Counted from the first letter of the stretch, positions 34,141 to 43,417 are shown. The stretch: DNA of 64,000 nt from Pseudomonas monsensis (GCF_014268495.2 NZ_CP077087.1:4033501-4097500), one strand, 5' to 3'. The notes: generated by a model not told the origin, from the sequence alone. Numbers and translations are program-made.

Positions 34141-34490
34141 TGGCCAGCGCACAGTCCCAGTTTCAGTAATTCCTTGCGTAGCATGGAAGAATTCACCAGC
34201 CGCGCGAGCACCGCATACGCCTGCACATACTGCGCCGTGGTCATTTTCCCGGTGAAATTCAGGGTGTTGTCGAGTATCGACGTAGCCAGGAGCGCAGCGC
34301 TTTGCTGACTGAACTTCAGCAACAACTCCGCCTTGTCCCAACGCTGAAAGACCTGTGTGACGGCAGCACCGATCGGCTGGATATCGGCGGCAGAGCCGAG
34401 TCTCTGCGCTCAGTACTGCTCGTAACCGGGATGATGGTGGATGACTTCCACCTCTTCTGCGATGGAAATCCGCCGGGTAGCCCAATTGCG
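34110..34490 (-). pseudogene. Candidate broken gene, in-frame TGA at 34410-34412
   Basis: Two adjacent open segments in the same minus-strand frame are split only by one TGA. The upstream part reads RISIAEEVEVIHHHPGYEQY and the downstream part continues for about 100 codons with GC-rich third positions (MTTAQYVQAYAVLARLVNSS and following). No clear start or family. The end overlaps the CAP gene's 3' end. It could be a decayed gene with a TGG-to-TGA change or simply chance open frame. Confidence 0.3.
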
Positions 34491-34628
34491 TAACGGTATT
34501 GGACAGGTGGTTTTTCCTGTTACCCCCACTCCGAACCCGTTACCCCATGTTTCAGGCAGGGGCAAAATTGCACACTCTGATGACGAAAACATGACAAGAC
34601 GAAGAGATTTCGACGTCTGAACAATGAC

Positions 34629-34665
34629 AACGGGATAACCGCTATTGAGTGGTTATCCCGTTTTT
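34629..34665 (+). terminator. Intrinsic hairpin before the pyrimidine cluster
   Basis: A 12-bp stem AACGGGATAACC/GGTTATCCCGTT with a ten-base loop is followed by a T-run on the plus strand. It lies 10 bp from the stop of the minus-strand amidohydrolase gene. In the other direction the T-run is weak. The rest of the 534-bp gap 34141-34674 contains the possible broken gene and nothing else I can support. Confidence 0.75.
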
Positions 34666-34674
34666 AATGCGTGC

Positions 34675-35958
34675 TCACGCTGCGCGTTGACCGCTCGCCA
34701 CCATCGCCGAAGCCGCCAGCATCGCTCGCAGCAATACCGCACACCCCGCCGCCAGATCATCCGGCGCGGCGTTTTCGATTTCGTTGTGGCTGATGCCGCC
34801 TTCGCACGGCACAAAAATCATCCCGGCCGGGCCGAGTTCGGCGAGGAAAATCGCGTCATGCCCGGCGCCACTGACGATGTCCATGTGCGACAGACCCAGC
34901 CCTTTCGCCGCGCCGCGCACCGCCGCCACACAGCCCTTCTCGAAGTACAGCGGCGGGAAGTCGGCGGTCGGGGTCAGTTCATAGGTCAGCCCGTGCTCTT
35001 CGCAGGTGGCGTCGATGACGTGTTTCACCTCGGCGATCATCGAATCCAGGCGTGCCGGCTCCAGATGACGAAAATCGAGGGTCATGCGCACTTCGCCGGG
35101 GATGACGTTGCGCGAGCCGGGATAGGCCTGCAGGCAACCGACGGTGCCACAGGCGTGGGGTTGATGGCCGAGGGCGGCGCGGTTGACCGCACCGACGATC
35201 ACCGAGGCACCGACCAGGGCGTCCTTGCGCAGGTGCATCGGCGTCGGCCCGGCATGGGCTTCAACGCCGCGCAGCTTGAGGTCGAACCACTTCTGCCCGA
35301 GCGCGCCGAGCACCACGCCGATGGTTTTCTGTTGGTCTTCAAGGATCGGGCCTTGCTCGATGTGCGCCTCGAAATACGCGCCGACCTTGTGCCCGCTGAC
35401 TTTGCGCGGCCCGGCATAGCCGATGGCGTTGAGCGCTTCGCCGACGGTGACGCCCTCGGCATCGACCTTGGCCAGGGTTTCTTCGAGGGTGAATTTTTCG
35501 GCAAACACTCCGGAGCCCATCATGCATGGGGCGAAACGAGAGCCCTCTTCGTTGGTCCAGACCACCACCTCCAGCGGCGCTTCGGTTTCCACGCCGAGGT
35601 CATTGAGGGTGCGCAACACTTCGACGCCGGCGAGCACGCCGAAGCAGCCGTCGAACTTGCCGCCGGTGGGCTGAGTGTCGATGTGGCTGCCGGTCATCAC
35701 CGGCGGCAGATCGGGATTACGCCCCGGACGGCGGGCGAAGATGTTGCCCACCTGATCGACCGTGACGCTGCACCCGGCGTCCTTGCACCATTGCACGAAG
35801 AGGTCGCGGGCCTGGCGGTCGAGGTCGGTCAGGGCCAGGCGACAGACCCCGCCCTTGACCGTGGCGCCGAGCTTGGCCAGTTCCATGAGCGAGGCCCAGA
35901 GGCGGTCGCGGTTGATGTGCTGATGGGTGGATTGCAGAACGTCTACGGCTGCGTTCAT
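34675..35958 (-). CDS. Zn-dependent N-carbamoyl-beta-alanine amidohydrolase
   Basis: This 427-residue M20-type amidohydrolase most likely splits N-carbamoyl-beta-alanine (or its methyl homologue) to the amino acid, CO2 and ammonia, the last step of reductive pyrimidine breakdown. Metal-site motifs are TGSHIDTQPTGGKFDG, NEEGSRFAPCMMGSG and AHIEQGPIL, with SGAGHDAIFLAE near the end. The family also includes HyuC L-carbamoylases; the neighbours decide the role. ATG at 35958 follows GAGGAG. It follows the NCS1 permease gene on the same strand. Confidence 0.88.
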   Translation of the reverse strand: MNAAVDVLQSTHQHINRDRLWASLMELAKLGATVKGGVCRLALTDLDRQARDLFVQWCKDAGCSVTVDQVGNIFARRPGRNPDLPPVMTGSHIDTQPTGGKFDGCFGVLAGVEVLRTLNDLGVETEAPLEVVVWTNEEGSRFAPCMMGSGVFAEKFTLEETLAKVDAEGVTVGEALNAIGYAGPRKVSGHKVGAYFEAHIEQGPILEDQQKTIGVVLGALGQKWFDLKLRGVEAHAGPTPMHLRKDALVGASVIVGAVNRAALGHQPHACGTVGCLQAYPGSRNVIPGEVRMTLDFRHLEPARLDSMIAEVKHVIDATCEEHGLTYELTPTADFPPLYFEKGCVAAVRGAAKGLGLSHMDIVSGAGHDAIFLAELGPAGMIFVPCEGGISHNEIENAAPDDLAAGCAVLLRAMLAASAMVASGQRAA

Positions 35959-36012
35959 GTTGATCTCCTCAGGCAGTTTCTTATGATATTTCTGTGGTGC
36001 TTTTTGGGCCGC

Positions 36013-36103
36013 CATCGCTGGCAAGCCAGCTCCCACAGGGATCGAGTCGTACACAAATTGTGGGCACACCCAAAAACCTGTGGGAGCTGGCTTGCCAGCG
36101 ATG
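36013..36103. repeat. Inverted REP pair between permease and amidohydrolase genes
   Basis: Copies of the CATCGCTGGCAAGCCAGC family at 36013-36039 and, inverted, 36077-36103. This lies within the transcription unit and could separate the expression of the two genes. Confidence 0.9.
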
Positions 36104-36113
36104 AGGCCTTCCC

Positions 36114-37598
36114 TTACACCGCTGTTTTCATGACCGAAGGCTGCGCCCGCATCACGCACAACCCGTAATAAATCACCCCGCCCAGCGCCGAGCCGGTGAA
36201 CCAGCCGTAGCTGTAGAACCAACTGAACGCATCGCTGCCCAGCGACAACAGGGTCAGCAGCACCGGCACGCCAAACGCGGTAAATCCGGCCCAGTTCCAC
36301 GCCGGATACACGTCGTCGCGGTACAACCCGGCCAGGTCCAGTTGCTGTTTCTTGATCATGAAATAGTCCACAACCATGATCCCGGCGATCGGCCCGAGCA
36401 GGCTCGAATAGCCCAGCAGCCAGTTGGAATACACGGTCTCCAGGCTGACGTCGGAAACGATCAGCCCCAGCTTTTTCAGCAGTTCGTGGGCCATCAAGGC
36501 CAGCCCGACCAACCCGGTGAGCAACACTGCTTTGGTGCGGTTGATGACCTTGGGCGCAATGTTCTGGAAGTCGTTGGTCGGCGAAACAATGTTCGCCGCG
36601 GTGTTGGTCGACAGCGTGGCGATGATGATCAGCGCCATGGCCACCGCGACCCACACCGGGCTTTGAATGTGGCCGATCAGACTGACCGGATCGGACACCG
36701 TGACACCCACCAGTTTCACCGAGGCGGCGGTCATCACCACACCCAGCGAGGCGAACAGGAACATGGTCAGTGGCAAGCCGAAAATCTGCCCGAGGATCTG
36801 GTCCTTCTGGCTCTTGGCATAACGGCTGAAGTCAGGAATGTTCAGCGACAACGTGGCCCAGAAGCCCACCATCGCGGTCAGCCCGGCGGCGAAGTAACTG
36901 ACCACACTGGCGCCTTCCGGGCGTTTCGGTGGAATCGCCAGCAGCTCGGTCATCGACACATTGGGCATCGCCCACATCAGCAAGCCAATGCCGACCGCCA
37001 CCAGCAACGGTGCGGACAGGGTTTCCAGCCATTTGATCGACTCGGCGCCACGAATCACCACCCACAGGTTCAGCGACCAGAAGATCATGAAGCCGATCAC
37101 CTCGCCGGTGCCGCCCAGGGATTTCCAGCCCTCGAACACCGAACCGAGAAACAGGTGAATCGCCAGGCCGCCAAACATCGTTTGAATGCCGAACCAGCCA
37201 CACGCCACCAGCGCGCGAATCAGGCACGGCACGTTGGAGCCGAGCACGCCGAACGAGGAACGCAGCAGCACCGGGAATGGAATCCCGTACTTGGTGCCCG
37301 GGAAAGCGTTGAGCGTGAGCGGGATCAGCACAATGACGTTGGCCAGCAGAATCGCCATCAGCGCTTCGCCCACGCTCAGGCCGAAATACGCGGTGAGCAC
37401 GCCGCCGAGGGTGTAGGTCGGCACGCACACCGACATGCCGACCCACAGCGCGGTGATGTGCCATTTGTTCCAGGTTCGTTCGCGCACCTTGGTCGGTGCC
37501 ATGTCGTGGTTGTAACGGGGACTGTCGAGGACGTCGCTGCCGGCTTCGAGTTCGAACAAGCCGTCGCGCTCGGTCACTTGCGATCTGTTCTGTTGCAT
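36114..37598 (-). CDS. NCS1-family nucleobase/hydantoin permease
   Basis: This 494-residue secondary transporter has about 12 membrane helices. NCS1 features include the N-terminal WNKWHITALWVGMSVCVPTY, the substrate-site Gly/Trp segment (ACGWFGIQTMFGGLA) and the loop at NIPDFSRYAKSQKDQILGQI. Uptake of uracil, thymine or hydantoins is inferred from the adjacent pyrimidine genes. ATG at 37598 follows a GGAG site; the track of sequence upstream would extend into the divergent promoter. It is divergent from hydA. Confidence 0.9.
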   Translation of the reverse strand: MQQNRSQVTERDGLFELEAGSDVLDSPRYNHDMAPTKVRERTWNKWHITALWVGMSVCVPTYTLGGVLTAYFGLSVGEALMAILLANVIVLIPLTLNAFPGTKYGIPFPVLLRSSFGVLGSNVPCLIRALVACGWFGIQTMFGGLAIHLFLGSVFEGWKSLGGTGEVIGFMIFWSLNLWVVIRGAESIKWLETLSAPLLVAVGIGLLMWAMPNVSMTELLAIPPKRPEGASVVSYFAAGLTAMVGFWATLSLNIPDFSRYAKSQKDQILGQIFGLPLTMFLFASLGVVMTAASVKLVGVTVSDPVSLIGHIQSPVWVAVAMALIIIATLSTNTAANIVSPTNDFQNIAPKVINRTKAVLLTGLVGLALMAHELLKKLGLIVSDVSLETVYSNWLLGYSSLLGPIAGIMVVDYFMIKKQQLDLAGLYRDDVYPAWNWAGFTAFGVPVLLTLLSLGSDAFSWFYSYGWFTGSALGGVIYYGLCVMRAQPSVMKTAV

Positions 37599-38222
37599 GG
37601 CCGCTCCACTGTTCTTCTGATTATTTTTTTGCTCATCAGGCGGCTGCACACCAGGGTGCGAGCCGGACGATGGCCGGAGGAACTGACAACTTTCGTGTAC
37701 CGGCCACGGTGTCAGCGGCGGCATCAATAAACGTGCCGGGTGCCCCGCTTACGCATCGGGCCGTGGTTCAAACACATTGCAACTTTCTGATATTGCTCGG
37801 TTTTAATTATTTATCGAGAGAGTCCGTGAAAACCTGTCTGCACGCTCAGGCTAAACGTTTGCCAAGTTGTTCGAACTGTCAGGACTCAATCTGGTGCACT
37901 GCAATTTTTTTCATTCTGGGCGATCAACCGCAGCTCAACTTCAAGCGGCTGATTTCACATAGGAAATCTTGCTCATATTTCCATCCTGTCAAGTGCGTCA
38001 AAATGGTGAACAGCCTCACCATTTTGGTGATTTATGTTTTTTATCTTTATTTTTCATACACTTAAAACATTCATAAGCTTATAAAAAATAATCTTGATCA
38101 ATTTCAAAACTGCGACTAGTTTCTATTCCTGACAGCCATGACAGGAATACGCCGTTCATCGCTGTACATCAATAAAACATATAGAACCGATACCAGTCGG
38201 TCATGCCTGCGAGGAACTCGGA
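37599..38222. promoter_or_regulatory. Divergent regulatory region, NCS1 permease / hydA
   Basis: This 624-bp gap must carry both promoters. It contains a perfect 11-bp inverted repeat CAAAATGGTGA / TCACCATTTTG (37999-38009 and 38016-38026), which could be an operator or a hairpin, an AT-rich stretch (38030-38100) suited to promoters, and ACCGA-N6-TCGGT (38186-38201) just before hydA. No gene is supported here. Confidence 0.5.
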
Positions 38223-39662
38223 ATGTCTCTGTTGATCCGTGGCGCCACCGTTGTTACCCATGATGAAAGTTATCGCGCCGACGTCTATTGCGCCGACGGC
38301 GTGATCAAAGCCATTGGTGAACACCTTGATATTCCCGCCGACGCCGAAGTGCTCGATGGCAGCGGTCAATACCTGATGCCCGGCGGCATCGACCCACACA
38401 CCCACATGCAACTGCCCTTCATGGGCACCGTGGCCAGTGAAGACTTCTTCAGTGGCACGGCGGCCGGACTGGCGGGTGGCACCACCTCGATCATCGACTT
38501 CGTGATTCCCAATCCGCAGCAGTCACTGATGGAAGCCTTTCGTCAGTGGCGCGGCTGGGCCGAGAAGTCCGCGTCCGACTATGGCTTCCACGTCGCGATC
38601 ACCTGGTGGAGCGAGCAGGTGCGTGAGGAGATGGCCGAGCTGGTCAGCCATCACGGGATCAACAGCTTCAAGCATTTCATGGCCTACAAGAACGCGATCA
38701 TGGCCGCCGACGACACGCTGGTGGCGAGTTTCGAGCGCTGCCTGGAACTCGGCGCGGTGCCGACCGTGCACGCGGAAAACGGCGAGCTGGTCTATCACTT
38801 GCAACGCAAGTTGATGGCCCAGGGCATCACCGGGCCGGAAGCGCATCCGCTGTCGCGGCCGTCGCAGGTGGAAGGCGAAGCGGCGAGCCGGGCGATTCGC
38901 ATTGCCGAAACCATCGGTACGCCGTTGTACCTGGTGCACGTTTCCACCAAGGAAGCCCTCGACGAAATCACCTATGCCCGCAGCAAGGGCCAACCGGTTT
39001 ACGGCGAAGTGCTGGCCGGGCATCTGCTGCTCGACGACAGCGTCTATCAGCACCCGGACTGGCAGACCGCCGCCGGTTACGTGATGAGCCCGCCGTTCCG
39101 TCCGCGCGGGCATCAGCAAGCGCTGTGGCATGGCCTGCAAAGTGGCAACCTGCACACCACCGCCACCGATCACTGCTGCTTCTGCGCCGAGCAAAAAGCC
39201 GCCGGGCGCGACGACTTCAGCAAGATCCCCAACGGCACCGCCGGCATCGAAGACCGCATGGCAGTGTTGTGGGACGAAGGGGTCAACAGCGGGCGTTTGT
39301 CGATGCAGGACTTCGTCGCCCTCACCTCCACCAACACTGCAAAAATCTTCAACCTCTACCCGCGCAAAGGCGCGATTCGTGTGGGTGCCGATGCCGACCT
39401 GGTGCTGTGGGACCCGCAAGGTACGCGCACCATCTCCGCCAAGACCCACCATCAGCAGGTGGACTTCAACATCTTCGAAGGCAAGACCGTGCGCGGCGTG
39501 CCGAGCCATACCGTCAGCCAGGGCAAAGTGGTCTGGGCGGACGGCGACCTGCGCGCCGAGCGCGGGGCCGGGCGCTACATCGAACGGCCGGCGTATCCGG
39601 CGGTGTTTGATTTGCTGAGCAAGCGCGCTGAGTTGCATAAACCGACTGCTGTGAAACGCTGA
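38223..39662 (+). CDS. hydA: Dihydropyrimidinase
   Basis: This 479-residue amidohydrolase opens dihydrouracil or dihydrothymine to the N-carbamoyl acid. Binuclear zinc ligands are His59 and His61 (GGIDPHTHMQL), carboxylated Lys150 (SFKHFMAYK), His183 (VHAENG), His239 (LVHVST) and Asp316 (TATDHCCFC). The length fits dihydropyrimidinases. The ATG follows GAGGAA. It leads the plus-strand half of the cluster; a REP pair separates it from preT. Confidence 0.93.
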   Translation: MSLLIRGATVVTHDESYRADVYCADGVIKAIGEHLDIPADAEVLDGSGQYLMPGGIDPHTHMQLPFMGTVASEDFFSGTAAGLAGGTTSIIDFVIPNPQQSLMEAFRQWRGWAEKSASDYGFHVAITWWSEQVREEMAELVSHHGINSFKHFMAYKNAIMAADDTLVASFERCLELGAVPTVHAENGELVYHLQRKLMAQGITGPEAHPLSRPSQVEGEAASRAIRIAETIGTPLYLVHVSTKEALDEITYARSKGQPVYGEVLAGHLLLDDSVYQHPDWQTAAGYVMSPPFRPRGHQQALWHGLQSGNLHTTATDHCCFCAEQKAAGRDDFSKIPNGTAGIEDRMAVLWDEGVNSGRLSMQDFVALTSTNTAKIFNLYPRKGAIRVGADADLVLWDPQGTRTISAKTHHQQVDFNIFEGKTVRGVPSHTVSQGKVVWADGDLRAERGAGRYIERPAYPAVFDLLSKRAELHKPTAVKR

Positions 39663-39679
39663 AATCCAGGCCTTCGGCC

Positions 39680-39746
39680 TTCGCGAGCAAGCTCGCTCCC
39701 ACAGGGGAATGCATTCCAAATGTGGGAGCGAGCTTGCTCGCGAAGA
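39680..39746. repeat. Inverted REP pair between hydA and preT
   Basis: Arms TCGCGAGCAAGCTCGCTCCC and its complement lie 15 bp apart, forming one long potential hairpin. Confidence 0.9.
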
Positions 39747-39819
39747 GGCCATCCCGAACGCCACAAAAACCACTGCCCGACAGAGGCAGAAACCTCAAAT
39801 AACCGTGAGGCAAAAAACC

Positions 39820-41187
39820 GTGATCGAGACCCTGAACCATCTCCCGCACCCACACGAAAGCGCCGCCGCCCTCGCCGGCCATTTCACCGATCTGGCGCCG
39901 CCGCTCAACGCCCGGCAGGCGCATCTGGAAGCCTCACGCTGCCTGTATTGCTACGACGCGCCGTGCGTCAATGCGTGCCCGAGCGAGATCGACATTCCGT
40001 CGTTCATCCGCAACATCCATCAGGACAACGTGCCCGGTGCAGCGCAGAAAATCCTTTCGGCGAATATCCTCGGCGGCAGTTGTGCGCGAGTCTGTCCGAC
40101 CGAAATCCTCTGCCAGCAAGCCTGCGTGCGCAACAACGCGCAGGAATGCGCGCCGGTGCTGATCGGCCTGCTGCAACGCTACGCCGTGGACAACGCGCAC
40201 TTCACCGAGCACCCGTTCCAGCGCGCCGCCAGCAGCGGCAAACGCATCGCCGTGGTTGGCGCCGGGCCCGCGGGATTGTCCTGCGCTCATCGCAGCGCCA
40301 TGCACGGGCATGACGTGGTGATTTTCGAAGCGCGGGAGAAAGCCGGCGGCCTCAACGAATACGGGATCGCCAAATACAAACTGGTCGACGACTACGCGCA
40401 AAAGGAACTGGATTTCCTCCTGCAAATCGGCGGCATCGAGATTCGCCACGGGCAGAAACTGGGCGACAACCTGACCCTCAGCGAATTGCATCAGCAATTC
40501 GACGCGGTGTTCCTCGGCCTCGGCCTCAATGCCAGCAAACAGCTCGGCCTGCAACACGAGGACGCCCCCGGCCTGCTCGCCGCCACCGACTACATCCGCG
40601 AACTGCGTCAGGCCGATGACCTCTCGCAACTGCCGCTGGCCGAGCGCTGCATCGTCCTCGGCGCCGGCAACACCGCGATCGACATGGCCGTGCAAATGGC
40701 CCGCCTCGGTGCCCGCGATGTCAATCTGGTGTATCGCCGGGGTGCGGCGGACATGGGCGCCACCGGCCACGAACAGGACATCGCCAAAGCCAATCAGGTG
40801 CGCCTGCTGACCTGGGCGCAACCGAACGAAGTGCTGCTCGACGCGCAAGGCCAGGTGCGCGGCATGCGTTTCGCCCGCACGCATCTGGTCGAAGGGCGCC
40901 TGCAAACCACTGGCGAAACCTTCGAACTGGCGGCTGATGCGATCTTCAAAGCCATCGGTCAGGCCTTCGACAGTAGCGCCCTCGCCGACCCGCTGGCCCG
41001 CGAACTCAAGCGTCAGGGCGAGCGAATTCAGGTCGATGACAACCTGCGCACCAGCATCCCCGGGGTGTATGCCGGCGGCGACTGCACCAGCCTCGATCAG
41101 GACCTCACCGTGCAAGCCGTGCAGCACGGCAAACGCGCCGCCGAGGCGATCAATGCTCAACTGATGCTTAACGTGGAGGCTGCGTAA
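39820..41187 (+). CDS. preT: Dihydropyrimidine dehydrogenase, NAD(P)/FAD subunit
   Basis: This 455-residue flavin and Fe-S subunit (PreT/PydX) supplies electrons to reduce uracil or thymine. N-terminal Cys motifs CLYCYDAPCVNACP and CARVCPTEILCQQACV bind two clusters, then an FAD motif (VVGAGPAGLSCAH) and an NAD(P) motif (CIVLGAGNTAIDMAVQMA) follow. GTG at 39820 is chosen for the GTGAGG site; GTG at 39805 is a possible alternative, and the frame from 39709 would translate a REP arm. The stop abuts preA. Confidence 0.9.
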   Translation: MIETLNHLPHPHESAAALAGHFTDLAPPLNARQAHLEASRCLYCYDAPCVNACPSEIDIPSFIRNIHQDNVPGAAQKILSANILGGSCARVCPTEILCQQACVRNNAQECAPVLIGLLQRYAVDNAHFTEHPFQRAASSGKRIAVVGAGPAGLSCAHRSAMHGHDVVIFEAREKAGGLNEYGIAKYKLVDDYAQKELDFLLQIGGIEIRHGQKLGDNLTLSELHQQFDAVFLGLGLNASKQLGLQHEDAPGLLAATDYIRELRQADDLSQLPLAERCIVLGAGNTAIDMAVQMARLGARDVNLVYRRGAADMGATGHEQDIAKANQVRLLTWAQPNEVLLDAQGQVRGMRFARTHLVEGRLQTTGETFELAADAIFKAIGQAFDSSALADPLARELKRQGERIQVDDNLRTSIPGVYAGGDCTSLDQDLTVQAVQHGKRAAEAINAQLMLNVEAA

Positions 41188-42462
41188 ATGGCCGATCTCT
41201 CGATTGTCTTCGCCGGTATCAAAGCCCCCAATCCATTCTGGCTGGCCTCCGCGCCGCCGACCGACAAGGCTTACAACGTAGTCCGTGCCTTCGAGGCCGG
41301 TTGGGGCGGCGTGGTCTGGAAAACCCTCGGCGAGGACCCGGCGGCGGTTAACGTCTCGTCGCGCTACTCGGCACACTACGGCAATAACCGCGAAGTGCTG
41401 GGCATCAACAACATCGAACTGATCACCGACCGCTCGCTGGAGATCAACCTGCGCGAAATCACCCAGGTCAAGAAAGACTGGCCGGACCGCGCGCTGATCG
41501 TCTCGCTGATGGTGCCGTGCGTGGAGGAATCGTGGAAACACATCCTGCCGCTGGTCGAAGCCACCGGCGCTGACGGTATCGAGCTGAATTTCGGTTGCCC
41601 GCACGGTATGCCCGAGCGTGGCATGGGCGCGGCGGTGGGTCAGGTGCCGGAGTATGTCGAGCAGGTCACCCGCTGGTGCAAGACTTATTGCTCGCTGCCG
41701 GTGATCGTCAAACTGACGCCGAACATCACCGACATCCGCGTCGCCGCCCGCGCCGCGCATCGCGGTGGCGCCGATGCGGTGTCGCTGATCAATACGATCA
41801 ACTCGATCACCAGCGTCGATCTGGAACACATGGTCGCCCTGCCCACCGTCGGCAGCAAAAGCACCCATGGCGGTTACTGCGGCTCGGCGGTCAAGCCGAT
41901 TGCCCTGAACATGGTCGCCGAAATCGCCCGCGATCCGCAGACCCAGGGCCTGCCGATTTGTGGCATTGGCGGCATCGGCAGTTGGCGTGATGCGGCGGAA
42001 TTCATGGCGTTGGGCAGCGGCGCGGTGCAGGTGTGCACAGCGGCGATGTTGCATGGCTTCCGCATTGTCGAAGAGATGAAGGACGGCTTGTCGCGGTGGA
42101 TGGACAGTCAGGGCTACGCCAACATCGCCGAGTTTTCCGGGCGTGCGGTGGGCAATACCACGGACTGGAAGTACCTCGACATCAACTATCAGGTGATTGC
42201 GAAGATCGACCAGGACGCGTGCATCGGTTGCGGGCGTTGCCACATTGCCTGCGAAGACACCTCACACCAGGCGATCAGCAGCCTGAAGCAGGCCGACGGC
42301 ACGCATAAATATGAAGTGATTGATGACGAGTGCGTGGGCTGCAATCTGTGTCAGATCACCTGCCCGGTGCAGGACTGCATCGAAATGGTGCCGATGGAGA
42401 CGGGCAAGCCGTTTCTCGACTGGAACCATGATCCGAGGAATCCGTACCACGTTGCGGTCTAG
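41188..42462 (+). CDS. preA: Dihydropyrimidine dehydrogenase, catalytic subunit
   Basis: This 424-residue FMN and Fe-S subunit (PreA/PydA) carries the catalytic TIM barrel (KAPNPFWLASAPPTDKAYNV near the start; ELNFGCPHGMPERGMG; GIGGIGSWRDAAEFMALGSG) and two C-terminal ferredoxin motifs, CIGCGRCHIAC and CVGCNLCQITC. With preT, hydA and the amidohydrolase it completes a reductive uracil/thymine route. It begins one base after the preT stop. It is followed by a large composite repeat. Confidence 0.93.
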   Translation: MADLSIVFAGIKAPNPFWLASAPPTDKAYNVVRAFEAGWGGVVWKTLGEDPAAVNVSSRYSAHYGNNREVLGINNIELITDRSLEINLREITQVKKDWPDRALIVSLMVPCVEESWKHILPLVEATGADGIELNFGCPHGMPERGMGAAVGQVPEYVEQVTRWCKTYCSLPVIVKLTPNITDIRVAARAAHRGGADAVSLINTINSITSVDLEHMVALPTVGSKSTHGGYCGSAVKPIALNMVAEIARDPQTQGLPICGIGGIGSWRDAAEFMALGSGAVQVCTAAMLHGFRIVEEMKDGLSRWMDSQGYANIAEFSGRAVGNTTDWKYLDINYQVIAKIDQDACIGCGRCHIACEDTSHQAISSLKQADGTHKYEVIDDECVGCNLCQITCPVQDCIEMVPMETGKPFLDWNHDPRNPYHVAV

Positions 42463-42484
42463 ACCGGCGGCTGATCCAAACGCC

Positions 42485-42783
42485 CCCTCACCCTAACCCT
42501 CTCCCAAAGGGAGAGGGGACCGATTGGGGGATGCTGCCAAACTCCGCCGACCTGAAAGTACTGTTGTGAATCCACAATCGACTGGGGTTCACAGACGAGA
42601 GATGCTTTGAATCCATAATCGACTGGGATCCGCAGATAAGAACCGCTTTGAATCCAAAATCGACTGGGATCGACAGATACGAACCGCCTTGAATCCATAA
42701 TCGACCCGGTCTTACAGGTAGATGTACCTCTCAACACACCTCGGTCAGCTCCCTCTCCCTCCGGGAGAGGGCTGGGGTGAGGG
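42485..42783. repeat. Composite palindromic element, copy 2 (four 41-bp core units)
   Basis: This 299-bp element has inverted ends (CCCTCACCCT at 42485-42494; GGGGTGAGGG at 42774-42783), subterminal CCCTCTCCC and GGGAGAGGG hairpins and ACCGATTGGGGG. Its core is four direct repeats starting TGAATCC at 42567, 42608, 42649 and 42690, a period of 41 bp; the shared box is TGAATCCATAATCGACTGGG. Copy 1 (13346-13521) has one core unit. It fills the preA-rutR convergent gap. Confidence 0.9.
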
Positions 42784-42796
42784 TCGGCTTTTACTT

Positions 42797-43417
42797 TCAG
42801 GGCTCCAGCCCGATCCCGCGCAAGATCACACTGGTCACCGTCTGCACCGCCCGCTCGAACTGCATGTCCGACAGCGGCTGGTGTTCGTTGAGAATATTCA
42901 CTTGATGATCGAAGTCGGCGTAATGCTGGGTCGAGGCCCAGATCATGTACAGCAGGCTCGACGGCTCCACCGGCAGAATCCGCTGGTCTTCCACCCATTG
43001 GCGGATCTTCGCTTCCTTCATTTTCGCCCAGTCGTACAGGCTCACATCCAGCGCCTCGCCCAAGGTCGGCGCGCCGTGGATGATTTCGTTAGCCCAGACT
43101 TTCGAACCGTATGGCCGGCTGCGCGAATGATTCATCTTGGCGCGGATGTAGCTGCTGAGCACCACCCGTGGATCGTCGAACATTTCGAAACACAGCGCAT
43201 CCTGCTTCCACACTTCCAGCAAGTCGAACAACACCGCGCTGTACAGCTCACTCTTGGTGGAAAAGTAGTAATGCAGGTTGGAGCGCGGCAGTTGCACTTC
43301 GGCGGCGATGTCAGCCATGGCGGTGCCGCCGAAGCCTTTTTCGGCGAAGACTTTTTCCGCCGCCAGCAGGATTTTCTCGACGTTACTGCGACGAATCTCG
43401 ATCTTGTGATTGCCCAT
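42797..43417 (-). CDS. rutR: TetR-family pyrimidine regulator, RutR type
   Basis: This 206-residue repressor has an N-terminal TetR helix-turn-helix (residues 14-60: ILLAAEKVFAEKGFGGTAMA, DIAAEVQLPRSNLHYYFSTK) and a C-terminal ligand domain matching RutR, which binds uracil or thymine. It is convergent with preA and lies at the end of the pyrimidine cluster, so control of hydA-preT-preA and the permease is inferred. It is divergent from copC. Confidence 0.88.
   Translation of the reverse strand: MGNHKIEIRRSNVEKILLAAEKVFAEKGFGGTAMADIAAEVQLPRSNLHYYFSTKSELYSAVLFDLLEVWKQDALCFEMFDDPRVVLSSYIRAKMNHSRSRPYGSKVWANEIIHGAPTLGEALDVSLYDWAKMKEAKIRQWVEDQRILPVEPSSLLYMIWASTQHYADFDHQVNILNEHQPLSDMQFERAVQTVTSVILRGIGLEP

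Noticed and set aside
34410..34592. HHP-containing segment as a pterin-4a-carbinolamine dehydratase
   Set aside because: Only AEEVEVIHHHPGYEQY resembles the family; the later Trp/His/Asp motif is absent, so the similarity may be chance.
36077..36103. REP arms as intrinsic terminators
   Set aside because: They form hairpins but lack following T-runs; they are called repeats instead.
34675..36654. Extended 659-codon version of the amidohydrolase
   Set aside because: The extra N-terminal 230 residues would translate a REP pair and the antisense of the NCS1 permease; the internal ATG at 35958 has a strong ribosome site and the family N-terminus.
39934..42243. 769-codon minus-strand open frame antisense to preT and preA
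   Set aside because: It covers both genes and has composition expected of an antisense frame; no motif was seen.
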